A stretch of 64,000 nt of DNA from Nectonema munidae. Its lineage: Eukaryota > Nematomorpha > Nectonematoida > Nectonematidae. The position numbers were made by a program, and so were the translations under genes. Shown in pieces: positions 1 through 12,639 of the stretch (the first letter of the stretch is position 1; each line of letters opens with the position of its first letter). The stretch covers positions 372,001-436,000 of the forward strand of contig JAUIRK010000641.1 in assembly GCA_030549495.1 (NCBI GenBank). The letters run 5' to 3'. Below the pieces are notes generated by a model. The model saw only the letters and a list, made by a program, of their open reading frames with translations. It ran no database searches and was not told the origin of the DNA.

Positions 1-1330
1 TGTCCTTCATAACATTACGAGCTTTGCAGATTTTTATCTTCGTTTTATCTAGTATCATTTCCATTTCACTGAGAATGAGGCCCCATTGCTCTATCAATTT
101 ATTAGCCATTTTAGCCCAAAAAAGTTTTTAAATTTCAATGAAACTGAAATATTTCATCAATAACACTTTCTAAACGTTATCCAGTCAACCAGGGTTGTGG
201 AGTCGAAAAAATATTTAGCGACTTGGAATTTTTGAATTTTTCTACTCTATTCCGACTTGATCTATTTGTAATTTTTGAGGCTGCAACTCCATTTATGTAT
301 ATTTTTTTAACATTAAAATTTTGCGATTGACTTTAAAAATTTATAATTATGCAGCTTCAACTTTTCTCTTTCAAATATTATAAATCTCTGAAAAGTGTGG
401 TGACATGTACCATATTTCAAGGACATTAGTGAATGTCTATTTTAACAAAATTGTTGATCTATTTTCTTAAACATTATTTAGATGTTCTATTGGTTTGTAT
501 TTGTAGTTTCAAAAAGATTTTCAAAGATTTACAATGTAAAAAAGTGTCTATGAAATATACCACTGTTGCAAAAACGCAACGCAAAGTTTTAACATGTTTT
601 TATTCAATAAAAAATAGCTTTATCTACTTTTTTTATCATAGAATTTATATTTTAAAATAAAAGTGATAACTGTGCTGCTTTATTTCAATTATTTTTTTCT
701 GAACAATATAAAAACTTCAACGGTAAATACTTTATATCAAACATTGAAAAGATAAAAAAAAATTTCTTTAAGAATAAAGTGATAATAGTATTTTTCATCT
801 CCAAATCAATTTTTATTTTTTGATTTGAGTCTTAACTTTCAAAAAATACCAAATTTAAAACTTATTGTTCAATGTTTCCGTGTGATTAATCGCAACACTG
901 GATTAGTGTGTAAAAAACAGTGTTGCAATGATTTGTATAGTTTATAACATTACCATTTTGTTTTATATATGACGCTATGCATGGATGGAAGTTATGTATT
1001 TGTTTTTTTTTTATTGATAATGTCAAACTATATGTGTACTGACTAATGAATGGATATTTTAAACGTCATACTTTGGATCTTCATAAGTGATGTGTTTCTA
1101 TCAAACTATATGTGGGTAAATGAACTAAATGTACTTTTTAAACGTCATATGTCAAAAGTTTTTTGATAGCTATTTTTCTCATAATAAATATATACATAGA
1201 TAATAATTGTTTTATACGTTATATAACGGATGTTTGTAGTGATTTACTTTTAGATGAATTTTATCAGCACGCCAAAAAGTGTTTTGATGTCATAGACCAG
1301 CAGTGTTTCCGTAGTGACGTGTTTGTCACT
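1..1330. other. AT-rich stretch without a recognisable gene
   Basis: I see no conserved coding sequence here. Open frames are short and made of low-complexity Phe/Leu/Lys/Ile codons, as expected by chance in about 75% AT DNA. A TATA-like string at 1341-1347 just after this stretch could be the remnant promoter of the piggyBac transposase that begins about 110 bases further on. Confidence 0.6.
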
Positions 1331-1453
1331 TAGCATGCGTATATAAATGCGTCTTTTGCACATTGAGTTCATTTTGCATTTTTGAAATTCTTTTTACCGT
1401 TATAAGTATTTTACAGTTTCTTGATTGTAATTTGCAAAAGTTATTAAAAGATA

Positions 1454-3160
1454 ATGGAAAAAAGGTTTAATCTTTAATTGAATGAAGCCCTTGATTTAAT
1501 TATTAATAATAATTAAGAAGCTTCACTTTATATAACACCTCCTGCTAATGAATCAAAAAATTTTGAAACCGATGAAGACTCTACAGATGATAAAAACAAT
1601 CAAGAAAATAATGTTTCAAACTTTTCTCGTAATATGCTGGAAAGTGAAGCAGAAATTGTTTTTTACGATGTTGAAGAAGACGATATAAGTTATGATGAAA
1701 GTTTTGATTCTAATGTAGAATCATGGGTAGATGGAAAAGTGTTGAATTTGAAACTACTTCAAAATCATCAGACTGATGAGACATCTGCTTCAAGTTTCAA
1801 TACCACATTTGAATCAGCTTCCCAAGTATTTAATTTATTTTTTTTCAATGATATAATATTAGAAAAATAGTTAAGTTTTCTAAAACATATGCGGTCTTTA
1901 AAAACTCTAATTTTTTTTATAAGTATGAAGAGTTGAAGGTTTTTTTTCCATTATAATTTTAAGTGGTTATGTCAAATGTCGAAAAAGGTGTATACATTGG
2001 GAAAGTGATAGCGATTCAAACAATCAAGCAATTTGTAGAGCTATGTCTCATAACTGATTTTCAAAAATTTTAAAATTTATATTTTTGCGATCAAACAAAC
2101 TTAACGCAGGAGTATGAAAAAAAAATAATGATAAAATTTTAAAAATAAGACCAATTATTATTGAAGATTTGAAATACTTTTTTAAAAAATTCTGTCAGTT
2201 TTCAAAAGATTTGATATTGATGAAAGCATGGTGCCCTATTAGGGAGGTTATGGGTTAGGAATAAAGCAACCCATGCGAAGCAAACCAATAAGATTTTGTT
2301 ATAAAGTTTTTTGTTTAAATACAGACGTGGGTTATTTACGAAATTTTGAGATATACCAAGGTAAAAGTGGTGCTCAAACTATTTACTCCAAAGAGTTTGG
2401 AGTTAGCGCAGGTGTAGTTTTAAGTCTAATAGATGAAAATTGCAATACATCAATAAAATTAGTAAAAGAACTAACAAAATGAAAATTTTTATTCATTGGT
2501 GTTATAAGAAAAGACCGATTAAAACATTGTAAGTTTGAAAAAAAAATTAATAGAAAGAGGTTCTTATAATGTTAAAGTTGAAATGGTTTCAAAAATCTCT
2601 GTAGTTTCATGGAAGGACAAGGCAATCGTTAATGCTGTCTCTAATGTCGAATGTAACAAGTGTTTTTCCAATGAAAAAGGCTAAAAGATGGTGCTTCTCT
2701 TCAAGAAAAAAAGTTGATATTCCTAATTCTGTGCATTTATATAATCAAAATATGGGCTTTACTGACTCAATGAATTACATAATTTCTTTATACAGACCTG
2801 TAATTCGATCGAAAAAATGGCATTTTCCATTAGTGGTTTTTATGATGCAAGCTTTTTTGTACAACGCATATATATTGTACAAAATGAACTGCAATAAGAA
2901 ATACACTTTTGTGGAGTTTATAAAATAAGTTGTGATGGAAAATTTACAAAATATGGGCAAGAAAAAAATACTAAAAAGTTTGGAGGTACACCGGCATCAA
3001 AAAGAGTGTCAGAAGAAGCGAGGTATGGCAATATTGGTCATATTGTAAAGAAAAAAGAACAAGATGTGCTCAGTGTAAATCTCAAAAGTGTTTTATTTGT
3101 TCGAAATGTGACGTTGTTCTACATGTCAATTGCTTTGATATCTTTCATAAAAAATGATTT
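1454..3160 (+). mobile_element. piggyBac-family transposase, decayed
   Basis: This is a remnant of a piggyBac-type transposase. An acidic N-terminal part (after 1454, with TPPANES and a DEDSTDD tract) is typical of the family's leader. The middle carries KPIRFCYKVFCLN followed by GYLRNFEIYQGK (2276-2370), the hallmark block between the second and third catalytic aspartates. Next come a VVSWKDKAIVNAVSNV-like block (2605-2650), a YRPVIRSKKWHFPL block (2795-2830) and a C-terminal Cys-rich finger (about 3050-3160, ending CDVVLHVNCFDIFHKK). Several stops and frameshifts break it into pieces at about 1634-1870, 2273-2482 and 2632-2928, so it cannot encode a working enzyme. I found no clear TTAA-flanked terminal repeats. 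Family assignment is from recognised motifs; age (old) is inferred from the number of breaks. Confidence 0.82.
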
Positions 3161-3336
3161 TTATTATAAATAAATTTATTTTTAACATTAATTTTGGTAT
3201 ATTATGTTTTATACATTTATGAAATTTTTTATAATTTTATCTATTTACTACAAAATAAAAAGTTAAACAAAAATAATATGACTTTAAATAAAATATAAAT
3301 TTGATGCTGAAGGTGGCCCATCAAATTGGTGAAGGT

Positions 3337-3478
3337 AAGTACAACGATAAAGTAAAGGTAATTTATTGGGCACAACGTTAAAGGATTATAAATTTTCGCT
3401 GACAATGTATATAAGGATTATGTATATAATCCTTTGACGTTGTGCCCAATAAATTACCTTTACTTTAACGTTGTACTT
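3337..3478. mobile_element. Palindromic MITE
   Basis: A perfect-looking inverted repeat of about 55 bp per arm (AAGTACAACG... at the left, ...CGTTGTACTT at the right) encloses a short loop around 3395-3420. Both arms carry GTAAAGGTAATTTATTGGGC and the rest of the arm with only single-base differences. There is no coding content. The form is that of a small non-autonomous DNA transposon; the superfamily cannot be told. Confidence 0.75.
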
Positions 3479-3639
3479 TAAATAAATGTTCATTTTTAAA
3501 ATAATTATCATTTTATTTTTCATTTATAAAGTTATCTATATTCATGTTTTTTCAATTTCACAATTTTAACTTTTTCATAGTAATTTTTGATATTACTAAC
3601 GCTTTTTAGATAGAAATTTTTAGATTCAAGTAGTTTTTT

Positions 3640-5488
3640 ACTATTCAATTGTTTCTCATAGACCATCTTTTAATCCTTCAATAATAGATAAATTTAATGA
3701 ATACCTTGAATCAGTTTTATCTTTCTCTACCAATTTTTCTATAAACGTTATTGCTGGAGATATTTTGACGTCTCTAAGTCTAACTCAAACTTAGTTAATT
3801 TTCTCAATGGTTTTAAACTTTGCATCAATTCTCCAACGCGACCATCTTCCAAAGTATCATAGACAATTGCCTTGTTCCTACTTCATTTTCAGCCTACAAA
3901 GCATTAGTAATAGAAACATATTTTTCGTATCACTTTCCTATTTGTCTGTCAATTGATTTAAACGTAAAATATGCAATGAATACTATATCAACTTTCGACA
4001 CGTCTTAATTTTTGTCTGAATATCATAAAACTAATTGGTTATCTTTTATAGAACAGCTTAGGGATAATCCTAAAACCATTTTTGAAAAAATTACTTCTGT
4101 GTTTTCTTTATTAGTGCATAAATCTCAAAGAACTGTTGTGCGTAACTACAAATCAAGGTATAACGTTAGGTTTCAACCATGGATGAAAACTGAAATACTT
4201 GAACTGATTAGAAATCGAGACGTATTATGGAAGAAAATAAAAAAATCAAAGAAAAATTATTCTTTTCTAAAGGATGACCTTGTATGACTTCGTCATATAA
4301 AAATAAAATTTCCTTTTCAAAAAAAGAATACTATAAAGCATTTTTTGGTTAAGTTCAAAAGAAGTTTGGTTACAACTTAATTCTTTGTTCAAATCAAAAA
4401 AAGAAAAAATTGATAAACTTGAGATTAATGAAGGCGAAATTATATATGATAAAAAATCAATAGCTAACAAATTAAACGATTCTTTTGTTTTGCCACACTC
4501 CTCCAAATCTGATAGATCTGTATTAATGAAGAAACAAAATGACAAAAGTTTTAGTTTGGATTTTATAGATCAAAATGTTTTAAATGCAATAAACGAATGT
4601 AAATTGAAAATGACAAATGATGCTTATGGCATAAACCGTCATCACTTAACATTAGTTTAAATAGCTTTTCTTTTATTTTATCAAAGTGCTTCAATACTTG
4701 TATTCAGTATTCTGTTTTCCCATTGGCTTTGAAATTAAATAAAGTTATTGCTGTTCCAAAAAAAGTAACAATTATAAGTTGTCAAATTTTAGGCCAATTT
4801 CTGTAACCCCAGTTTTTTTCAAAAATTTTTGAAAAGATTATATATTATCAAGTTTCAGCTTTTTTTTTATCGAAAAGTAGTATATACTTTGACAAGCAGT
4901 TTGCTTTTAGACATAACTTCTCTACTGAATTACTACACAGTTTTTTAATTGATAAAGTTATATGCTATTTAGAAAACAAAAAAAGCTGGATTAATATTTT
5001 TAGATCTTACCAAGGCGTTTGATTCAATTTCTCATGAAATTTTACTAGATAAATTTTTCATTTATGGGTTTTCTCATGTAACTTTAGCTCTTTTTTCTTC
5101 TTATTTGAATAACAGAAGACAATATGTCTCTGTGGATGATACAAGTTCTGATATCAGATGCTTTTTTTCCATTTTTTAATGTATGCTGATGATGTGACGT
5201 TACTTTTTGATTATAATGCTTTGAACTTCGATATTTATCATACCAATCTCCATAGAGTTTACAAATGGTTTCAGAATAATGCTTTGACGATTAATGTTTA
5301 CAAAACTAAAGCAATGATTATATCCACAAGTAATAAGGTTGACCCTATCCTATTTAACAAGAGTTGTATCTGCGTTGATGATTGTTTCAATCTACTTGGT
5401 TTAAACTTTGACTCAAAATTAAGTTTTATAAATCACTTAAATTATCTGAATTTGAAACTTAGCAGAGTAATTGGTATAATGCATCATA
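3640..5488 (+). mobile_element. LINE (Jockey/CR1-type) fragment
   Basis: A decayed non-LTR retrotransposon in sense orientation. Around 3820-3970 it shows the end of an AP-endonuclease-like domain (FSYHFPICLSI, corresponding to the family's SDHxPI). After a linker (4012-4660) come reverse-transcriptase blocks: LDLTKAFDSISHEILLDKF (about 5000-5060), then YADDVTLLF (5178-5205) and LLGLNFDSKLSF (5392-5430). Many stops and frameshifts and an internal deletion (the block between SVDDTSS and YADD is shorter than usual) show that it is dead. It is cut at 5489 by TTAA followed by CCCTATTAGTGCTGGG, the start of the satellite-carrying element, and I could not find its continuation downstream. Clade is tentative. 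Confidence 0.75.
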
Positions 5489-5599
5489 TTAACCCTATTA
5501 GTGCTGGGCAAAATTTGTCCGCTCAAATGCTGGGGGGCGGAAAGTGCCCCCCCCCCATTTTTCTCAGATATTAATAAGTTTTTATAAATATTTTTAATG

Positions 5600-6950
5600 T
5601 TACATATATATTTTAACTATGCTGAATTCAGTGGTGGTGTCCATTTTTATCAAAATCAATCAAACCTGTCAAAAAATTGATTTATATTTGACAGTTCATC
5701 TCAAAAAGGAACTTTTTATTTAAATAATTATATAAAGTTTTTTACACATGTATAGTGTATACCCATTTTCAAATATGCTGAATTCAGTGGTGATATTTAT
5801 TTTTAATAAAAATCAATCAAACCTGTCAAAAAATTGATCTAAATATGACAGCTCATCTCAAAAAGGAACTTTTTATCTAAATAATTATATAAAGTTTTTT
5901 ACAGATGTATACCCATTTTCAAATATGCTGAATTCAGTGGTGATATTCATTTTTTATGAAAATCAATCAAACCTGTCAAAAAATTTTTCTAAATGTGACA
6001 GCTCATCTCAAAAAGGAACTTTTTATCTAAATAATAATATAAAGTTTTTTACACATGTATTGTATAGTATACCAATTTTCAAATATGCTGAATTCAGTGG
6101 TGATATTCATTTTTTATGAAAATCAATCAAACTGTCAAAAAATTGATCTAAATGTAACAGCTAATCTCAAAAAGAAGCTTTTAATCTAAATAATTATATA
6201 ATGTTTTTTACACATCCATTTTCAAACATGCTGAATTCAGTGGTGATATTCATTTTTTTTATAAAAATCATTCAAACCTGTCAAAAAAGTGATTTACATA
6301 TGACAGCTCATCTCAAAAAAGAAACTTTTTATCCAAATAATTATATAATGTTTTTTACACATATACACGCATTTTCAAGCATGCTGAATTCAGCGGTGAT
6401 ATTCATTTTTTTAATAAAAATCAATTAAAGTTATCAAAGCATTGATTTATATATGATAGCTCATCCTAAAAAGAAACTTTTTATCTAAGTAATAATATAA
6501 AGTTTTTTACACATATATACCCATTTTTAAGCATGCATAATTCAGTGGTGATATTCATTTTTTTTATGAAAATTAATCAAAACTGTCAAAAAATTGATTT
6601 ATCCCAAAAAGAAAGGATCAGTCACGGTTTTTTGAATTAGAGAATTACGTTTAATAGAAAGTATAGGGAGGTTATGAAGTTTACCGTGCATGGCATTTTA
6701 CACACATATACCCATTTTCAAGTAGGCTGTGTTTACTGGTTATATTCCTTTTTTTTTTAATAAAAAATTAGTCAAACCTGACAAAATAATTTAAATATGA
6801 CAGCCCAAGTCAAAATTAAAATTTTTATTCTTATAAAAAGTTTTTTATACATTTCAAGTATGTAGAATTTAATGGTGATGTCATTTTTTATGAAATCAAT
6901 AAAACCTGTCAAAAAAATCGATAATTCACTCAAAATATTTCATTCTACAG
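5600..6950 (+). repeat. A-type tandem array, ~150-bp unit
   Basis: About nine units, anchored on GCTGAATTCAGTGGTGATAT at 5621, 5777, 5927, 6087, 6230 and 6383, with later units more diverged (6536, about 6727 and 6855). Spacing is 143-160 bp. Each unit also has AATCAATCAAACCTGTCAAA, a TGACAGCTCATCTCAAAAAG segment and a TTTTTTACACAT segment. Divergence rises towards the right end, where units at 6600-6950 are hard to align. Short open frames in it are chance readings. Confidence 0.9.
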
Positions 6951-7019
6951 TAACTTATGTAACTCGATAGGACCTCCATCTATTTGGCTACAAATTTGTT
7001 ATCGGCTTGTAGTCTCTAC

Positions 7020-8813
7020 TAGAGCTTCTGAACCGGGAAATCCCGTATCCCGGGATTTCAATCAAATTTTACAATCCCGTTTCCCGGGAAAATTATCACG
7101 ATATCCCGGTACTTTTTTAAAAGTAAACTAAAAACCACTCTTTAAAAAAAATGAACCTCAAAAACTTTTAAACATTTTTAATTATTATGTTTTGAAATTC
7201 CTATTATATACGATAAATTTAGACTATATTCAGTTCTAATTTCTAAATGTATATTTATAGAAAAAATATATAAAAAATCTAAATAGTATGAAATTTTGAA
7301 TTATAGAAAATTATAACAAATTAATTAATTACAAACGAAATAAAATTTTCTTTTCTTGCAAGGATCGTGTTCTGCCAGTGACCTTTTTGTATTGATTGAA
7401 GAAAAGCTTCAAGAATTTAACTTAAATATTAACAATGATATCGTGAGTATTACAAGTGATGGAGCCAGTGTAATGAAAAAACTTGGGAAAAACTTTATGA
7501 TACATCAACTGTGCTTTATTCACGCAATTCATTTAGCTATTGTGGATGTCGTAATATATGTCAGAAAAAGATTATCGAAATAATTTAGCATATTATCATG
7601 TAGAAAGAGACAGTGAATCTGAAGAAGATGAATGATACCGAGGAAGAATCCAGTAAAGAATATTTTTGTTCTATTGAATCTTTACGAAACATTGTTACAA
7701 TAATTAAAATGTTTAGAAAATCTCGGGCAAAAAATTCTGCTCTTCAGAAACATGTAATATCAGATCATGATCGTGAATTTAAGCTCAGTTTACACGTAAA
7801 AAGAAGATGGAACAGCTTAGTAACTATGTTGGAACGATTTATTTTTCTAAAAAACTCTATTTTTAAAAAGCTGATTGACCTCAATGAAAAGATAGATCTT
7901 TTTTCGGAAATCAAATTTGACGTTCTTGAGGATGTTGTTAAAAGCTTAAAACCAGTTCAAGTGACTTCAAAAAGCTTTAAAACCTTACAATAAAACTCAG
8001 TTTTCTCGTATAATTAAAGAAAAATTATTTATCAGAATTGAAGATGGAAGAAACAAAAGACTTGTATCACTTTTACGTTTTCTACAAAACCAAAGTTACA
8101 CGAATCCCCAAGATTCTTTGTTAAAATACTCAACTTTTAAAGAAATCGTTCAATTTGGCGCTGATATTTTCAAAAGTTTATATACAAATTACTTTTCAAA
8201 TACTGATTCTGAAGAAAAAAGTTGCGATCTAAACTACAGAACTGCTAAAACTGAGGACAAAAATAAATGTTCTCTTACTGAAAGCATGAACAGAGAAATT
8301 CAAGCTTTTATGAAGTGTAATAAAAACGAGAATCATATTTCAATAGAGGAAAATCTTTTTGATTTAAAGTTCAAAAAAAGCTATGGCTTACCAGAAGCCC
8401 TAGTTCTTCTGAAATCCGCATTAGATTCAATCAAGCCTTCTTCCTGCGAATGTGAAAGAAATTTTTCTCTAGTGAATGATTTTCTTTCAAAAAAAGGCAA
8501 AGCATTAAGAATGAAGGATAAAATGCCTTAGTTTTTTTGAAAAGTTTTTTTTACATAAAAAGTCATTTTAATTATTTTCAATGTTTCAATAAATTTTTTG
8601 TCTTTTTTGCGTATCAAAACTTAATTTTTAATTTTTATAAATAAATATCATGAATTTTCATTTAAAAGCATATAATAGAAATAACTTTTTTTTAAATAAA
8701 AAACTAAATTCTAAAAACTTTGACCTTCCCGGGAAATCTCGGGATCCCGGGAAAATTTTTTTTTTATTCCCGATTCCCGGGAATCCAATTTTTCCGGGAA
8801 AACAGAACCTCTA
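7020..8813 (+). mobile_element. hAT transposon, decayed
   Basis: Its terminal inverted repeats begin TAGAGCTTCTG at 7020 and TAGAGGTTCTG on the other strand from 8813. Both subterminal regions contain several CCCGGGAAA-type palindromes. It is flanked by an exact 8-bp duplication GTCTCTAC (7012-7019 and 8814-8821), the hAT hallmark. Coding remnants at 7356-7583, 7613-7993 and 8118-8531 show hAT features: TSDGASVMKKLGK, CFIHAIHLAIVD, VKRRWNSLVTMLERF, and the C-terminal dimerisation block SCECERNFSLVNDFLSKK. The N-terminal zinc finger is missing and the frame is broken at least twice. It sits in the spacer of the satellite-carrying element, so it is younger than that element. Confidence 0.92.
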
Positions 8814-8821
8814 GTCTCTAC

Positions 8822-9775
8822 GTCATATTATAATTTACAGTATGTAATTTTGCTATTCATTCCATGATGATCCTTTCTTGGTAGCTCTTTTTTCATTAGA
8901 AATTTATATTCTTCAATGTGTGTTCGAAATTTTTTTTATAATGATAAAATTACTTTTTTCCTCACTCAAAACATTCTGATTAAAGAATCTTCTTGATGAT
9001 CTTACACTTTTTTATCAGTATCGTGTATTTTATTATCAGGCCTGAATATTTGTCAACCAATCTCATTTCAAAGGTTTTTTTCTGATGAATCATTCGTGAT
9101 GTTCATTGTTCAATTACAAAAAGTTGTCCACGTTCTTCGTCTAAAAAATTATTTCTTTTACGCAAAAGGAAAAAGATGGACAAATTCAATTTAAATTAAA
9201 AATATCTTGATAGTGACTAAATTCTCACATATTGGCATCTGTGTCATTTTTGATAAATCTGACCTATTCTAAATTTTCAGATTTCGTACCCATCTTAGCT
9301 AAATGTTAATTGTAATCCTAGATGAGAGGCTATAGATTTAAATATTTTTCATTTGTAAAAGAGGAACTTCTTTTTCACAGTCAAAATCTTTTTTGAAGCA
9401 CCTAATATTATATAAAACCACTTCCTAGTTCATTAGAACATGGTAGATCTTCCATTTAGTCAAGATACATATTTTTTTTAATTATTTATTTTAATCACAT
9501 GTTCTCTTTTCAATTAGTTTTCATCTTGGTTCCTTCTCTCATACAAATTTTCAAAAGATTTTATAATAGGTTTTATTTTTTTTAATAAATATTTCATACT
9601 CAAGATGATTGTAGAAAGTATTATAAGCCAAAATATACAAAAAAAAAGTATATTTTTACTATATACCTAATATGCAGCGATTTTTTGAAAATTTTTACAG
9701 AACTGATTTTCAGGCATACATTACTAATTCAATTGCCATTTCGAGATAATTTTTAACCGTATTATCCAAAATCCA
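8822..9775. other. Unique spacer of satellite-carrying element
   Basis: This stretch has no gene. It matches 42640-43490 over most of its length with small gaps (for example AGAACATGGTAGATCTTCCA occurs in both). It is therefore part of the repeated element, not local unique DNA. Confidence 0.75.
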
Positions 9776-10928
9776 GTACAAAAATAAAATAAGCATAGTC
9801 GATTTGGTATAAAACAGATATTTTATTTTTTTGAAGACAGTATCTAGAAGTAAACCGCAAATTTGATTGAAGCTTTCAGATATTTAAAAACCATAAATGC
9901 CAAACCTGAGTCCATAAATGAAACCAGCATCTTCCATTTGGCATAAAAACAGATATTTTATTTAAATTTCAAAAATATTTCTGTAGACATTCGACGTAAA
10001 TCGAAGATATGTTTGATACTTTCAGACATTTAAGACCTCTAAATGCAAAAAATGATTTCAGAAATAAAAATTATCATGGTCGAATTGGTATAAAAACATA
10101 TATTTCATGTAAAATTTGAATCAATATTTTTGGAAACAAATTTTAGAACTAAACGCAAATTTGATTCATACTTATCGGTATTTTCAAATTTAAACTGCAA
10201 AAATTGAGTCCATAAATAAAACTAACATCGTTGATTTGGTATAAAAACATATATTTAATTTAAAATTTGAATGAATGTTTTTGGAGACAATTTTTAGAAG
10301 TAAACCGCAAATTTGATTAAAACTTATAAGTATTTTCACATCCAAAATGTAAAAAATGAAAACAGCATGATTGATTTGGTATAAAAAAATATATTTCATG
10401 TAAAATTGAGAGAATATTTTTGGAGATAACTTTTAGAAGTAAACCGCAAATTTGATTGACATTGACAGATATTTTAAAACCTCTAAATGTGAAAAATGAG
10501 TTCAAAAATGAAAACAGCATGGTTGATTTGGTATAAAAACATATATTTCATTGTAAAATTTGAATGAATGTATTTGGAGACAATTTTTAGAAGTAAACCG
10601 CAAATTTAATTAACACTTATAGGTATTTTCACATCCTAAACGTAAAAAAATGAGTCCAGAAATGAAACCAGCATGGCCGATTTAGTATAACACATATATT
10701 TCATTGTAAAATTTGAATGAATGTTTTTGGAGATAATTTTTAGAAGTAAACCGCAAATTTGATTAACACTTATAGGTATTTTCAGATCCTAAACGTAAAA
10801 AATGAGTCCTGAAATGAAACCAGCATGGCCGATTTAGTATAACACATATATTTTATGTAAAATGTGAAGGAATGTTTTTGGAGACAATTTTCAGAAGTAA
10901 ACCGCAAATTTGATTAACACTTATAGGC
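9776..10928 (+). repeat. B-type tandem array, ~150-bp unit
   Basis: About eight units, anchored on AAGTAAACCGCAAATTTGAT near 9848, 10297, 10437, 10590, 10745 and 10896, with degenerate units between 9950 and 10200. Each unit carries ATGAGTCCAGAAATGAAAC, GTATAAAAACATATATTTCA and GAATGTTTTTGGAGACAATT. Most units contain TTAA in the string TTTGATTAACACTTATA, a potential piggyBac-type target. The array ends abruptly at about 10928. Confidence 0.9.
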
Positions 10929-11154
10929 TCTCCTCTGGTTACCCGTAAGCATACTAGTGTGATGATTTTGATATGAAACAGAAGCCTTGCAGTTAGGAAA
11001 ACAAACCATTTAGTAATTTGATGAACTAGTACTCACGACTACAAAGCATACACATAAACATCTGTTATTTTATTTTTTTACGTGTCACTAATTTCACCTC
11101 TTTTTTTTATCTGCTTTTAACGTTAAAAAATTTGCTCTGTAAACTTTAAATTTC

Positions 11155-12465
11155 TTGTTTAATTTCCACACTACTAATATGTCTGCAAACGCCATGAACT
11201 CTTCAAACACTCGAAATTTACTTTCCCTAGAAAAGAAAATTGAAGTGATAAGAATGCACGAAAAAGAAAAGTTGAGGGCACGCCCAATTGTTCAGAAGCT
11301 TTTTATGCAAGGTTTTTGTTTCAGCAAAACTCAGATTTTGAACATAATAAAAAAGAAGCAGGAGTGGATAGATTAATTTGAAAACAATAAAACATGTAAC
11401 CGCAAACAAAAACCAAGGAAAACAACAAATGATAAACTAATGTAATTGTCTATGAATGGTTCACCTTTGAGCTGTCCTCTTCTTCAAGAAAATGCAAAAG
11501 AGATTGCCCTGCAGCTAGAGCTTCAAGATTTTAAAGCATCCAACGGTTGGTTGGAGGCTTTTCGTCGCAAAATATAGTGTTTAGCAAAATGAACGGAGAA
11601 AGTGGTGGAGTTGATGAGACTGTTGTAAAAGACTGGAAGCACAAATTACCTGAACTCTGCTCCAATTGACCCTCGTGACATCTTTAACATGGATGAAACT
11701 GGACTTTTTTTCTGCTGACTCTACACAACACTTTAGCAACAGACTGTTTTGGTGGCAAACGTTCAAAAGAGCGCATCACTCTTATGCTGTGCGGAGAAAA
11801 AGAGCGTGCAATGGTGATTGGTATGTAATACAAACCGCGTTGCTTCGGAAAAGTTGAACATAAGGATCTTTCCATAGATTACCACGAAAATAAAAAAGGC
11901 TTGGGTGACAAGCAATCTTTTTGAACTCTTTATGACAAAGCTCAACAAAAATGCAGTCTCAAGGCAGAAAAATCCTTATGTAGCTTGACAACGTTCCATG
12001 CCAATCTCACCTGGAGCTTTCAAACTTTCTACTTTTTTTTCCTCATAACACTTCTTACATTACTCACCCGATGGATCATAGAGTCATACAGGCGGTCAAA
12101 ATGAAATTTAGAAAGAAACAGCTTCGAGCAGAATTCATCAAATGGAGCAACAGCCATTGTTGACCACTTCTGATCTGATGCGACGTACAGAACTTCTACA
12201 AGCTATATATTATAATGGCTTAATCAAACATGGGAAGAAATAAGTATTGCCTCTATTCAGAAGTGAAAGGCATTGTTTCTACTATCTTAATTAATTTTTT
12301 CGCTATGCACTTTAAATGCAATTGACTAGTTTATATATACTATCACTCAATGTTTTTGAGAACAAGATGTAAAATGAGGAAACCTGTGAATAATGACGAC
12401 CTGTCAATAGCGGCCACAATTGTAGTCTCCCTTGAGTGGTCGCTATTGACAGGTTTGACTGTAAT
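11155..12465 (+). mobile_element. pogo/Tigger-type transposon, decayed
   Basis: A transposase remnant with a CENP-B-like DNA-binding N terminus (SLEKKIEVIRMHEKEK, 11224-11271), a TC5-type block (ASNGWLEAFRRK) and DDE_1 blocks: IFNMDETGLFF (about 11680-11712), FGGKRSKERITLMLCGEKE (about 11750-11810), and the late HPMDHRVIQAVKMKFRKK (about 12068-12120). At least five frameshifts or stops are present. The 3' end is a TIR-like inverted structure at about 12400-12463. There CCTGTCAATAGCG... folds on ...CGCTATTGACAGG and the terminal CAGTCAAACCTGTC (other strand) abuts TA, as in Tigger elements. No matching left TIR was found, so the left end is lost next to the satellite array. Confidence 0.82.
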
Positions 12466-12639
12466 ATATTGAATTAATGAAGAATCTCTCACCCTGTCTG
12501 ATATGCTCGGGGATTGATTGACAAAATTGGCAGTTGGGTTTAGGTGGGGTCGAAATTAACCAATGATCGAAAAATTATTTTAGATTTCTATTTAGCTCGA
12601 TTTTACTTAGTTAATTAGTTGGTTAGTATTATTAAAAAG

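Larger units (their letters stand above)
5489..10928 (+). mobile_element. Satellite-carrying TTAA element, copy 1
   Basis: It starts with TTAACCCTATTAGTGCTGGG at 5489, inside the LINE. A second AGTGCTGGG-like motif and a G/C hairpin (about 5532-5557) follow. Then come an array of ~150-bp A repeats, a unique spacer and an array of ~150-bp B repeats. A hAT element (7020-8813) is inserted in the spacer. The order A, spacer, B is the same in copy 2 near 41-45 kb, and spacer identity is high. This copy stops abruptly in a B unit at about 10928 and lacks the closing inverted end seen in copy 2. TTAA followed by CCC is the standard end of piggyBac-superfamily elements. I saw no transposase inside, so it would be non-autonomous. 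The classification is inference. Confidence 0.65.

Noticed and set aside
433-660. Short open frame, 75 codons
   Set aside because: Low-complexity Phe/Leu/Tyr/Lys sequence in AT-rich DNA with no recognisable domain or splice context.
3820-4008. Small open frame taken alone as a gene
   Set aside because: It is a piece of the decayed LINE's endonuclease region, not a separate gene.
5925-6428. Two open frames of 64 and 75 codons
   Set aside because: They are readings through the A-type tandem repeats, with the same peptide motif returning every 150 bp.
10190-10520. Minus-strand frames with repeated NQICGLLLK peptide
   Set aside because: They are translations of B-type repeat units; the same peptide reappears at 43438-43677 and 44441-44623.
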